Positions 11,487 through 20,051 of a DNA stretch of 64,000 bases are shown here, in pieces. Source of the DNA: Acidobacteriota bacterium. GTDB lineage: Bacteria > Acidobacteriota > Terriglobia > Acidiferrales > UBA7541. Position 1 is the stretch's first letter. The number at the start of each line of letters is the position of its first letter. The translations under genes were made by a program, and so were the position numbers. The notes beneath the pieces were generated by a model. The model was given only the letters and a program-made list of their open reading frames with translations. It ran no database searches and was not told the origin of the DNA. The stretch lies in contig JABCZN010000013.1 of the NCBI GenBank assembly GCA_013289665.1, positions 62,001 to 126,000 of the forward strand, given 5' to 3'.

Positions 11487-13799
11487 CTAGTTTTTTCCGC
11501 CAGCAATGTTAATCGTCGTTTTTCCCGCGCCCACATTGTCAAACCGGTCGTACGCCCGAACGGCAATCGTATGTTCGCCCGGCGCCAACCCGTGCACGGT
11601 AAACCGGTAACTCTCGGTCTTGCTGTCGCTGATTCCTTCGGCCGGCGCCAGCAAAATCCACTCCCCGCCATCCACGCTATACTGCGCCTTCTCAATCCCG
11701 CTCGTCAGATCCGTCGCGGTAAACTGGAAATCATACGCAACACCCATCGGGCGGTCCGCATTCATCCCCGCCGCGTTACCTTCCAGTTTCTGAATCACCG
11801 GCGGCGTGTTATCAATCTCAAACCGCTCGCTCTCCCGCTCTGCCTTCAGCGCCACATTCGGTGGATTCGAAGCAGAATCACTCGCCACAATCTTCAGGTA
11901 GTACGCCCCGTCCGGCATCGCCGTCGCATCCCAGGAATAAAATTTCTGGTCCAGATTGTCTTTGAGCAGCAGCCAATCGCGCTGATTCTCTCCGCGAAAA
12001 TACACCGCATAACGCAGCTCATCTTCATTGTCGTCGTGCGCCGCCCATAAAACGGTCTCGTAGCCTTTTTGATAAAGACCCTGCGGCGGCTGCTCAAACT
12101 TGGTGCTCGTCGTGGTTATCACGGTGCCCGCGGGGTTTGCCGCCGCCGGCTGCTTCAAATTCACATTCGCCGTCTGCCCGGTGACCACCAGCAACGTCTG
12201 CGCCCGCGTGCCCGGCTCCTGCAGCGCAATCCCGTCAATCACCGGAGCCACATTTTTCGGCAAATACGCCACGCTCACCCAGTCAATCCCATCGCCCGGC
12301 CGGCCATCGTGAATCACCGCTCTCCACTGCAGGAAACGCGCCGCCGGCGCTTCAATCTGCGCACCTGGAGCGCTGTACGGCCCGAACCACCGCGACCACT
12401 CTTTCCCCGGATCCTCGGTGTTCCCGCTGCGCACGAAGAATTCCAGCCGTGGCTCCCTGCTCTCTTTCCCGTTCTTCGCCGCGGCGCTCATCGCCGGCGG
12501 GCCCCACCACTCCATGTGTCCCCACTGCGAAAAAAGCTTGGCGTCAAACGACTGCGACTCAAACGTGCCCTCCGCCTCGTACTCCGGCCCAAGCGAAAAC
12601 ACTTTCCCGGGATTAGCCGTGCACAGGAACACCTTTCCGTTGCTGGTCCGCGAAATCCCCGTAATCTGCGACGATCCCGATTTCGCTAGCTGCGCATAAA
12701 CGCCGCGCCCGTCAATCACCAGCAGTGCGCCGCTATTCCCCGTGCCCGCAAGCAAACGCCCATCCGAATTCAGTCCCAGCGCATACACAATCTCATCGCG
12801 TGAACTCCAGATCTCCTCTGGCGCGCCATCACCGGCAATCCGGTAGATGCTGCTAGAAATTGCCTGGGGAAACGCCAGGAACGGCACCCCGCCCTGCACC
12901 ACACCGGGAGTCACGTTCGTAATCGTTGTGGTGCCCTGCGAAGTCGTAATCACCGCCGACGGCGCCGGCACGCCCGGCCGGTTCTTTTCCCCAATCGCCG
13001 CCACATACAACGAGCCATCCGCCGTAACCGCAATCGAAGTCACTTCGCGCTTCGACGTTTCATAAATCACAAAGCCGTCCGCGACACTTTCCTCCGGCGA
13101 TTTCCGCTTCGCGGCACGCTCCGCGCTGCGCGTAATGCGCAAAATCCGCCCGTTCGGTTCCGTCCCCGCCAGCAAGTTGCCTTTACCGTCGAAGCCCAGC
13201 ACCTTGATATGCGCTTCGTCGCTGGCGTAAAACAACTCGCCCTTTCCATCCGGCGCAACACTGTAGATCCGCCCCTTGTCGCCTGTCGCCACGTACAATG
13301 TGCCGTCGTTCCCAAACGCCAGGTCCCAGATGTATTTCGCCTTCGGATCGAAAAACACGCTCTTCTCGCCCGACGCTGAAACTTTGTAAACCTTCCCGTC
13401 CGGCGAGGTCGCAACATACAAAGCGCCTTTGCCATCGAACGCGATCGATTGCACCAGCAAATCCGTTGATTCAAACACCGTCTTCGGTTTCCCGCCGCCC
13501 TCGAACCGGAACACCTTCGCAGGCGACCCGCCGCCCGCATACAAGACGCCAATTGCGTCCGTCTTCAACGACCACAGATAAGACGCATCCGCATCCGCCA
13601 GCAGCGAAAATTTTGGCGCCAGTTCCAGGTGCCCGTCGCTGCGTACCGCCACGCCCTGCGCCTTGCCCTTCTGGAACTCTTCATACGTGGATTGCCGCCA
13701 ACGGCGCGTGTGCTCGGCCAGCAGGGAAGTGGCCACGATGCCCAACACTAGGCACGGTACTATGACGCGATAAAAGCGTTTTGACATAGGAATTTTCAC
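11487..13799 (-). CDS. Secreted beta-propeller protein with C-terminal Ig/FN3-like region, unknown function
   Basis: 770 aa. An N-terminal signal (residues about 8-28) is followed by repeated propeller-type blades (FDGKGALYVATSPDGKVYKV, GNDGTLYVATGDKGRIY, TADGSLYVAAIG) to about residue 420. The rest is beta-rich and ends with YSVDGGEWILL and GLAPGEHTIAVRAYDRFDN, which resemble bacterial Ig/FN3-like folds. No catalytic motif is recognisable. Its ATG at 13799 overlaps the stop of the S55 peptidase gene by 4 bp (ATGA), so the two are translationally coupled and probably work in one envelope process. An internal ATG at 13787 is an alternative start. Confidence 0.8.
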   Translation of the reverse strand: MKIPMSKRFYRVIVPCLVLGIVATSLLAEHTRRWRQSTYEEFQKGKAQGVAVRSDGHLELAPKFSLLADADASYLWSLKTDAIGVLYAGGGSPAKVFRFEGGGKPKTVFESTDLLVQSIAFDGKGALYVATSPDGKVYKVSASGEKSVFFDPKAKYIWDLAFGNDGTLYVATGDKGRIYSVAPDGKGELFYASDEAHIKVLGFDGKGNLLAGTEPNGRILRITRSAERAAKRKSPEESVADGFVIYETSKREVTSIAVTADGSLYVAAIGEKNRPGVPAPSAVITTSQGTTTITNVTPGVVQGGVPFLAFPQAISSSIYRIAGDGAPEEIWSSRDEIVYALGLNSDGRLLAGTGNSGALLVIDGRGVYAQLAKSGSSQITGISRTSNGKVFLCTANPGKVFSLGPEYEAEGTFESQSFDAKLFSQWGHMEWWGPPAMSAAAKNGKESREPRLEFFVRSGNTEDPGKEWSRWFGPYSAPGAQIEAPAARFLQWRAVIHDGRPGDGIDWVSVAYLPKNVAPVIDGIALQEPGTRAQTLLVVTGQTANVNLKQPAAANPAGTVITTTSTKFEQPPQGLYQKGYETVLWAAHDDNEDELRYAVYFRGENQRDWLLLKDNLDQKFYSWDATAMPDGAYYLKIVASDSASNPPNVALKAERESERFEIDNTPPVIQKLEGNAAGMNADRPMGVAYDFQFTATDLTSGIEKAQYSVDGGEWILLAPAEGISDSKTESYRFTVHGLAPGEHTIAVRAYDRFDNVGAGKTTINIAGGKN

Positions 13800-15577
13800 C
13801 GGATTTGCAAATTCAATGAGATCAGCCCGGACACCGGGCCGCCCAACATGATTGATGATTCACTGGCCAATGATTCGCGCAGCACCTGTACGCTGCCCGG
13901 TCCCGGCCGCCCGTCGACCACATTAATCTGCGAAAGCGGCACGTTGGGCAATTCCTTGTCGTCCCACACCAGCGTCGGCGCCGGCACAAACAACCCCACG
14001 TACAGCCGGTCATTGTGCCGCTCGCGATTCATCAGCGCGATCAACTGATCCAGCCCGTCCGGCCCGCCACCCCCTGCCATGCTCGCAAACACAAATCCCC
14101 GCGACGCGCGATTCATCCAGTCCGCATCGCTCACCAGCACGCGCAAGGTTGTTCCGCGCGCCATCTGATCCGGCACGCGCACTGTGGTCTCCTCAATCCG
14201 CGCCGCCCCGCGATATGGCCGCAGCAGCACCCGCACCTTCAGCGTCTCTCCGGGCGCCGCCTCTCCTTTTTCCAGCCACGCACTGTCCACCGTGTACGAC
14301 TGCCGCCCGGGCAAACTCTCCACCCGCAGCGTGATGTGCTCCACCGCCGGGATTTCAAAATTGTTCGTGAACAGCCGTCCAAAGACGTTCTGCACCACCA
14401 GCGCAATCGGCAAACTGTCCGGCGCCATGGTGTCCGTCGGCGCAACAGTATTTTCGATCTGCACCGGCACGTGGCCCTTCAAGCGGATTTCCCCGGTCAA
14501 ATGCAGCGTGGTGCCCTCGCCATACAAATAATTCTGGCTCACGCCGTTAAACGTCGTCAGCGCCACCAGCAGCGGGGTCAACTTGGGGTGATTTACAACT
14601 TCAAAGTGCAGCTTCTTCTCCGCGCTGCCCATCCTAAACGTCAGGTCCAGCGGAATCATCGCCGGGGGCGGGCCGAGCTTGCCGGTCACGGCCGTCAAAT
14701 GGTCGCCGGTAATCGTTCCAATCGAACCCCCCATGTTCACAATTTTTGTCGAAGAAAGTTCCGAAGACAGCGTGGTCACCACGCGGCTGCGCGCCATCGG
14801 CATCTGAACATCGCCAAAATTCAGGAACGGATGCCCGCACAAATACACCTTGTCGCCACGCACAGCCGTCACCGTACACGCCGAGTTGATCGAAGCGTCG
14901 CCCTCGACCAGCACCATCCCAGCCATGTCTCCGGCCGCCAACTTGCCATCATCCGGCCGCGCCTCTGCAGTCCCGCCTTGCGCGGCCACGAATCCGTAAC
15001 TCTGCAGTTGCGTCAGAAAAGGCTGCAGCGCCGAAGGCTGAAATCCCGAAAACACCAGTGGCGTTTCGATCGGCTGCAACGCCGCGCCATATGGCAGTCC
15101 GCCCGGTGCCGCGGCCGTAGTCGGCAACGCAAATTGTCCCGCGCCCGGAGCCATCCCTGCGCTCGGCTCCGGTGGATGCAAAATGTCCTCAATCGGCGTC
15201 ACGCCCGCCAACGCTTCCTTCGTGAAAATACCCAGCTTCAGCGACAGCGCCCCCGCCAGTTTTCCTTCCAGATATACCGGGCTGCCGCTCATGCCCGCCA
15301 CCACGCCGGTGTGCTCCACCTTCGGCCCCTTCAACTCCACCAGAATGATCGATTGCTTCGGCCCCATGAAATTCGGCATCACGCCCACCACCACCAGGTC
15401 AAACTTCTCCACCTGGTCCCCGGCAAAGACGGTGTAGGCATACCCCTGCATTCCCGCCCGCACCTGCGAGAGCGGCAGGATCTCGTTCGATTCCTGCGGA
15501 ACCGCGGCAAGCGAAACTCCTGCTGTCATCACCAAAAACAAAAGGAAAAACGTGAAACGCTTGGCAAGACGAACCAT
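13796..15577 (-). CDS. SpoIVB-type S55 family peptidase
   Basis: 593 aa with a signal/anchor helix (residues 9-25). Residues about 35-180 contain the S55 core: VRAGMQGYAYTVFAGD and the catalytic serine region VAGMSGSPVYLEGKLAGA. A later segment with CTVTAVRGDKVYLCGHPFLN and a beta-rich C-terminus follow. In Bacillus SpoIVB signals across the forespore membranes; long S55 proteins without sporulation genes are common in Acidobacteriota, where their role is unknown. No PDZ domain is obvious by eye. First gene of a two-gene unit with the coupled propeller protein. Confidence 0.85.
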   Translation of the reverse strand: MVRLAKRFTFFLLFLVMTAGVSLAAVPQESNEILPLSQVRAGMQGYAYTVFAGDQVEKFDLVVVGVMPNFMGPKQSIILVELKGPKVEHTGVVAGMSGSPVYLEGKLAGALSLKLGIFTKEALAGVTPIEDILHPPEPSAGMAPGAGQFALPTTAAAPGGLPYGAALQPIETPLVFSGFQPSALQPFLTQLQSYGFVAAQGGTAEARPDDGKLAAGDMAGMVLVEGDASINSACTVTAVRGDKVYLCGHPFLNFGDVQMPMARSRVVTTLSSELSSTKIVNMGGSIGTITGDHLTAVTGKLGPPPAMIPLDLTFRMGSAEKKLHFEVVNHPKLTPLLVALTTFNGVSQNYLYGEGTTLHLTGEIRLKGHVPVQIENTVAPTDTMAPDSLPIALVVQNVFGRLFTNNFEIPAVEHITLRVESLPGRQSYTVDSAWLEKGEAAPGETLKVRVLLRPYRGAARIEETTVRVPDQMARGTTLRVLVSDADWMNRASRGFVFASMAGGGGPDGLDQLIALMNRERHNDRLYVGLFVPAPTLVWDDKELPNVPLSQINVVDGRPGPGSVQVLRESLASESSIMLGGPVSGLISLNLQIR

Positions 15578-15784
15578 AAGAAGAGGAAAGATCCCCCAAA
15601 CCTTGGAGCAACGTGAGCGCCCATGATACCGGGCGGGCCAGTGGTACGCAATTCAACTGCCTGCGTAGCCAGCCTAGTCCCGATGACTTAGACGTCCTAG
15701 AACTCGATCGAGTTGCAAACTACTTCGGTTGTGCGGCCCTTACCGATTGTGGGAGGATGACTTAGACCAAATCTGGAGGGACGT

Positions 15785-16030
15785 ATGTCTGAACCGACAA
15801 AAGAAGAACTATTGGCGCGCATCGCCGAGCTTGAGAAGAAAACGGAAGCCCGCAAAAAGGGCGCCTTGGAATTTCGCGTCGGCGAAAAGGGCGGCGTCAG
15901 CGTGTATGGCCTGGGCCGCTTCCCGGTCACGCTCTATTACGAGCAGTGGGTCCGCCTTCTCGACATGGCCAAGGATCTGAGAGAATTTCTGGAAGAGAAC
16001 AAGCACAAATTGAAATTGAAAGAGCAATAG
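15785..16030 (+). CDS. Small conserved-looking hypothetical protein
   Basis: 81 aa, soluble. An N-terminal charged helix (ELLARIAELEKK) that could form a coiled coil leads to a short beta segment (FRVGEKGGVSVYGLGRFPVT) and a C-terminal helix rich in Lys/Glu. A strong GGAGGG ribosome site at 15775-15780, 4 nt before the ATG, supports real translation. The sequence has the feel of a conserved family, but I cannot name a function. It stands alone. Confidence 0.7.
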   Translation: MSEPTKEELLARIAELEKKTEARKKGALEFRVGEKGGVSVYGLGRFPVTLYYEQWVRLLDMAKDLREFLEENKHKLKLKEQ

Positions 16031-16398
16031 GCCCGATAAGGTCTACCGCTTTGAACTTTTGCGACTTGTTATCGGAGCGATGGTCGCGTTCCCTCTGTAG
16101 CGAGCCAGCCCCACATTGGTAGCGCTAGAGCTAACCCTAAGCCCCCTATTCGAGCGAACGTCCAAGCTAATTCGATACTTTCGACCGCTCTTGGCCGGAA
16201 CAGACCCCAGAATTCTTCCTCTCTTAGCACTCCAATAACCTTCACCGGCTCCGTCACTCAGGCCTTCCTTAATGACACTCCGTTTTCTAGTACTGCCCAA
16301 CGTAACTTGAACCCGTGCGGTTCAGTCCGTTTTCGGAGATAGGTTCGCGTGTCCCCAACACTCTTTCTGCAATATCTGGTGGAACGGCATTCAAAGGT
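16031..16398. other. Intergenic stretch without a convincing gene
   Basis: Between the 81-aa gene and the His/Met-rich protein. A 62-codon minus-strand frame (16069-16257) contains one hydrophobic segment (GGLGLALALPMWGWLA), but it has no ribosome site and no recognisable family. I see no repeat or strong hairpin here. Confidence 0.4.
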
Positions 16399-17241
16399 TC
16401 AATCGCGATGATGCATAGCGAAAATCTTGTCCGTCGAATCCTCGTAAGGATACACGTGCACCATCCATCCGAAAATTACCGGATGGAATTTCCCGCCCGC
16501 CGCATCGCAGGCCTCTTGCGTGGTGATCGATCCGTGCAGCCCAAACTTCGTGTAATCCGCCGTCTTCCGCTCGTCACGTGCCGGCATGCAAAGGTTCGTG
16601 TGCAGGTGCCAGGTAGCCACGCTCAGCGGCACGCGCTCGTTTAACTGCTCCTCGCTCGCGCGCTTCGGCATCGTATACATGGCGCCCACCAGTTCGTAGC
16701 CATCCGTCGTCTTTTTATAGAGCAGGGAAGTGGGCCGCGCAGGATCAAATGTGAACGCTTCCAGAAATCCATGCCCGTAATTCGTGAAGTGATATTCCGG
16801 CTGCGGCAGGTTCGGAAGGAAAATCTTGTACCCCTCGTCGAGCGCCACGTGGTAGTCCTTGTATTTTTCAATCCCCGCGCGCAGCCCCTTCACAATTTCG
16901 TTGGCCCGCTGCACGTCCGCCGGCGTCTGCGGCCGCGGCGAAGTCATGTGTATGTGCGGATTGTCGCCGTGGTGCATGTGCGCCATGTCGTGCGTGGCGG
17001 CAGCCTCGGTTGCCTTCTCATCGCCTGCGTCCATGGACATCCCGGGCATCTTGCTGTGATCCATCGCCTGCCCTTGCTCCTTCGCCTGTTGGGCCATCGC
17101 ACCAGGATCCCCGGAAGCCTCAGGCATCACGGGTGGGCGGTGATTCGGAATCGCGGCGAGCACCACGCCCACCAGAAACAGCGCTCCAAAGCCGATCACG
17201 GCCTTCCTAATCAATTGCATAAACGCACCACGCGGTGACAT
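16399..17241 (-). CDS. Exported His/Met-rich protein, unknown function (possible metal binding)
   Basis: 280 aa. A hydrophobic N-terminal segment (IGFGALFLVGVVLAAIP) looks like a signal or anchor. Residues about 55-100 are rich in Met and His (DHSKMPGMSMD, HDMAHMHHGDNPHIHM), the type of segment that binds copper or other metals. The remainder is a compact domain with YHFTNYGHGFLEAFTFD, WHLHTNLCMP, ACDAAGGKFHPVIFGWMVHV, with further His and Cys. I recognise no named family; the metal-binding role is inferred from composition only. The start may be the ATG at 17241 or at 17220 (MQLIRK). Confidence 0.65.
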   Translation of the reverse strand: MSPRGAFMQLIRKAVIGFGALFLVGVVLAAIPNHRPPVMPEASGDPGAMAQQAKEQGQAMDHSKMPGMSMDAGDEKATEAAATHDMAHMHHGDNPHIHMTSPRPQTPADVQRANEIVKGLRAGIEKYKDYHVALDEGYKIFLPNLPQPEYHFTNYGHGFLEAFTFDPARPTSLLYKKTTDGYELVGAMYTMPKRASEEQLNERVPLSVATWHLHTNLCMPARDERKTADYTKFGLHGSITTQEACDAAGGKFHPVIFGWMVHVYPYEDSTDKIFAMHHRD

Positions 17242-17373
17242 GACTGCTCCTCACAATCTCTCGGGCGATTCGTCTTCTACATCGCCCTACTATAATGATA
17301 CGAAGCCTCCCCTCCTTATCTTTCAGCCGAAATCCAAGAGAGTTCCCCGACAAAACTGTCCCCGAGTACAGGC

Positions 17374-17418
17374 CCTTTTGAGCGGGGAAGCGAAGCTTCC
17401 GCTGTTACGGTTGATTGA
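17374..17418 (+). repeat. Dispersed palindromic (REP-like) element, copy 1
   Basis: CTTTTGAG, then an imperfect palindrome GCGGGGAAGCGAAGCTTCCGC, then TGTTACGGTTGAT. A second copy in inverse orientation lies at 33280-33323 with the same flanks and a perfect palindrome. It sits in the spacer just before aroA. Confidence 0.65.
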
Positions 17419-17517
17419 ACTCTTCCCCGACCATCCTTCAGCGGATGCGGCTGCAATCTCAAAAGCGGTGGCAGAGCCACCGCAGTCCAAACACCCCATG
17501 CTAAAATTGATTCGCCA

Positions 17518-18825
17518 ATGAAAACCGAAACCATCCACCCCGCAAAAGCCCTCTCCGGTCCACTCGAGCTCCCCGGCGACAAATCCATCTCCCACCGCTA
17601 CGCCATGCTCGCCGCCCTGGCCGATGGCACCAGCGAACTCCGCAATTTCGCGGCCGCCCGCGATTGCCACAGCACCCTCGGCTGCATGAAAGCCCTCGGC
17701 GCCGAAGTAAAAGTGGAAGGCACCACCGTCAAGGTCACCGGCCGCGGCCTGCACGGCCTGAAATCCAGTTGGCGTTCCCTCGACGCCGAAAACTCCGGCA
17801 CCACCATTCGCCTGCTCTCAGGAATCCTCAGTGGCCAGGAATTCACCACCAGAATTTCCGGCGATGCCTCTCTCCAGAAACGCCCCATGAAGCGCGTCGT
17901 CGCCCCACTCCGCCAGATGGGCGCGGACATCCGAGCCAAGGACGACAATTTCGCCCCGCTCGAAATCCGCGGCGGAAAGCTCCGGGCCATCCACTACGAA
18001 ATGCCCATGGCCAGCGCCCAGGTAAAGTCGGCCGTTCTTCTTGCAGGCTTATATACGGTGGGAATTACCCAGGTCACCGAGCCCGCAAAGACCCGCGATC
18101 ACACCGAACTGGCTCTTGAAGAGTTCGGCGCGAACATCGAAAAGCGCGGCCGCACCATCGCCATCCACGGCCTCATCGCCAACAACGGGAAACCTGTCCT
18201 GCAGCCCAAGTCGCTCGACGTGCCGGGCGATCTTTCTTCCGCGGTCTTTTTTGTCGCCGCGGCCTCGCTTTTGCCCGAATCAAATCTCTATATTGCCAAC
18301 GTCGGCCTGAATCCCACCCGTTCCGCCATCCTGGATTTCTTTCAGCAGATGGGCGCGTCGGTCAGCGTCCAGAATTTGCAGAGCTGGCGAGGCGAACTCA
18401 TAGGCGACCTGGCCGTCAAAGGTGCGCAGCTCAAAGGCGGCGTAATTTCCGGCGACCTCGTGCCTCTCTTAATCGACGAACTTCCCATGCTCGCGGCTCT
18501 CGGCCCTTACACCGAGCAGGGAATCGAGATTCGCGATGCCGGGGAACTTCGCGTAAAGGAAAGCGACCGCATCGCCGCGCTGGCCGAAAATCTCAAACGC
18601 ATGGGCGCCAAGCTCGAAGAGCGCGCCGACGGTCTCCGTGTCGAAGGCCGAAGCGCCGGCAAACTCCACGGCGCCGAAATCGATCCCCACGGCGACCACC
18701 GCATAGCAATGGCCTTCGCCGTAGCCGGCCTCGCCGCCGAAGGGGACACCAAAATCCTCGACGCCGACTGCGCCGGCGTCTCCTATCCCACCTTCTTCGC
18801 AGAACTCCGCCGCCTTGCTGGCTAA
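17518..18825 (+). CDS. aroA: 3-phosphoshikimate 1-carboxyvinyltransferase (EPSP synthase)
   Basis: Sixth step of the shikimate pathway: shikimate 3-phosphate plus PEP gives EPSP and phosphate. 435 aa, normal length. Family motifs are all present: GDKSISHRYAMLAALADG at residues 20-37, AENSGTTIRLLSG (about 90-102), the RPMKR segment, GDLSSAVFFVAAA, KESDRIAALAENLKRMGA and HGDHRIAMAFAVAGL. The plus strand is unusually C-rich here, like other genes in the left half of the window. The ATG at 17518 gives the standard N-terminus. It is monocistronic as far as can be seen. Confidence 0.96.
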   Translation: MKTETIHPAKALSGPLELPGDKSISHRYAMLAALADGTSELRNFAAARDCHSTLGCMKALGAEVKVEGTTVKVTGRGLHGLKSSWRSLDAENSGTTIRLLSGILSGQEFTTRISGDASLQKRPMKRVVAPLRQMGADIRAKDDNFAPLEIRGGKLRAIHYEMPMASAQVKSAVLLAGLYTVGITQVTEPAKTRDHTELALEEFGANIEKRGRTIAIHGLIANNGKPVLQPKSLDVPGDLSSAVFFVAAASLLPESNLYIANVGLNPTRSAILDFFQQMGASVSVQNLQSWRGELIGDLAVKGAQLKGGVISGDLVPLLIDELPMLAALGPYTEQGIEIRDAGELRVKESDRIAALAENLKRMGAKLEERADGLRVEGRSAGKLHGAEIDPHGDHRIAMAFAVAGLAAEGDTKILDADCAGVSYPTFFAELRRLAG

Positions 18826-19013
18826 CGGCTTAACCCTATAAATGCAAGACCTTATCCGACTCACAACTTCACGTTGGTCCGCTCGCGCCGCACTTTGGCG
18901 GCCCTTCCAGTGGTGGCCTTGATTTCAATTATGACGGCGGCTCCGGCTTTAACATTACGTTCAACTTTGGTTCGCGATCAGCCACTCGAACTAACAGCCG
19001 GGCAGCCGCGCTG

Positions 19014-19388
19014 ATGGATCAGTTCAGCCGTCTGGGGGAGAGTCAGGGGACCGCGATATACCACATGCCGGGCGGCAGTGTGCAGACGGTCGTTCTACAT
19101 CGCACCGCTACGGCGTTGGCAGAGAATCCCCTCCCCGGCATGGCTCCGGGAACAAACCCGGAAGCGCTGCCATCTTCAGATAAGTCCGCCTCTGGCAGTT
19201 TCGATCTTCGACCCACCGCTGCCATCGGCAGGGGCGAGCGCCTCGAGCCCTTCACGATTTCCTGGCACAGCCAGCGGGAAATTGTCGGAAAGCTCGCGTG
19301 GCAATCGACCGCCTCCATTTGGGGCGGGCCGTTGCTTACACTGATTTGTCTCTGGTTTCTGAAGAGCTATTTCGAGTTTGTCCAGTAG
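19014..19388 (+). CDS. Membrane-anchored hypothetical protein upstream of lemA, possibly truncated
   Basis: 124 aa ending in one transmembrane helix (WGGPLLTLICLWFLKSYF). The N-terminal part is soluble and not recognised. The frame stays open upstream to 18834 and reads like coding sequence (FGGPSSGGLDFNYDGGSGFN), yet contains no ATG, GTG or TTG start. Either the gene once began further upstream or a frameshift has separated its start. Its stop overlaps the longest possible reading of the LemA frame, so the two are probably co-expressed. Confidence 0.5.
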   Translation: MDQFSRLGESQGTAIYHMPGGSVQTVVLHRTATALAENPLPGMAPGTNPEALPSSDKSASGSFDLRPTAAIGRGERLEPFTISWHSQREIVGKLAWQSTASIWGGPLLTLICLWFLKSYFEFVQ

Positions 19389-19413
19389 CGTTTCAGAAGG
19401 AGCGGTTGCCGGC

Positions 19414-19980
19414 GTGTTCTTTTATCTTCTGATTTTGTTCGTGGGTGGCGGCTCGATCTTTTACGTGGCCACAATCTACAACGGCCTGGTTGCCCGGCGC
19501 AACGACATCGACGAATCGTGGTCCAATATTGATGTCTTGCTGAAACAGCGGCACGACGAACTGCCGCGGCTCGTTGACGTCTGCAAAGGCTACATGCAGT
19601 ATGAACAGGAGACGCTGAAAAGCCTCGTCGATGCGAGAACCCGCTATCTTGCCGCCTCAACCATCGATCAGAAGGCCGAGGCCAGCGGAAGTTTGAGCGC
19701 TTCAGTCAACAAGCTCTTTGCGGTCGCAGAAGATTATCCTGCCCTGCAAGCGAATGCTTCGTTTATCGAACTTCAGAAGCGCATCAGTGAATTGGAAAAC
19801 CAGATTGCCGACCGCCGCGAGTTTTACAACGACGCGATCAATCTGTTTAACACCCGCATTCAGCAGATACCAGACACATACGTCGCGCGCTTTTTCGGCC
19901 TCCAGCCAAGACTCATGTTCGTAGTCGGCGCCGCCGAAAAGGCGCCGGCACATGTCGCGCTGAGCGCGCCCCGCCCCTAG
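19414..19980 (+). CDS. lemA: LemA family membrane protein
   Basis: One N-terminal transmembrane helix (FFYLLILFVGGGSIFYVATIY) and a long alpha-helical coiled-coil body: LVARRNDIDESWSNIDVLLKQRHDELPRL is cut here to its core LemA signature RNDIDESWSNIDVLLKQR, followed by FIELQKRISELENQIADRR and EFYNDAINLFNTRIQQIP. LemA proteins are small envelope proteins of unclear biochemical role. A TTG at 19378 opens the frame, but GTG at 19414 is preceded by AAGGAG (19397-19402) and starts right at the helix, so it is preferred. The C-terminal 15 residues beyond the helix are Ala/Pro-rich. Confidence 0.88.
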   Translation: MFFYLLILFVGGGSIFYVATIYNGLVARRNDIDESWSNIDVLLKQRHDELPRLVDVCKGYMQYEQETLKSLVDARTRYLAASTIDQKAEASGSLSASVNKLFAVAEDYPALQANASFIELQKRISELENQIADRREFYNDAINLFNTRIQQIPDTYVARFFGLQPRLMFVVGAAEKAPAHVALSAPRP

Positions 19981-20051
19981 GAGAACGCGTAAATCCGCAA
20001 GGGAGCGAAATCGCGGATTCGCGAAAGCCAGTCAATGGCCCTATCGGAGGT

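Noticed and set aside
16069..16257. Small minus-strand frame with a hydrophobic stretch
   Set aside because: No ribosome site, no family, codon use unlike neighbours.
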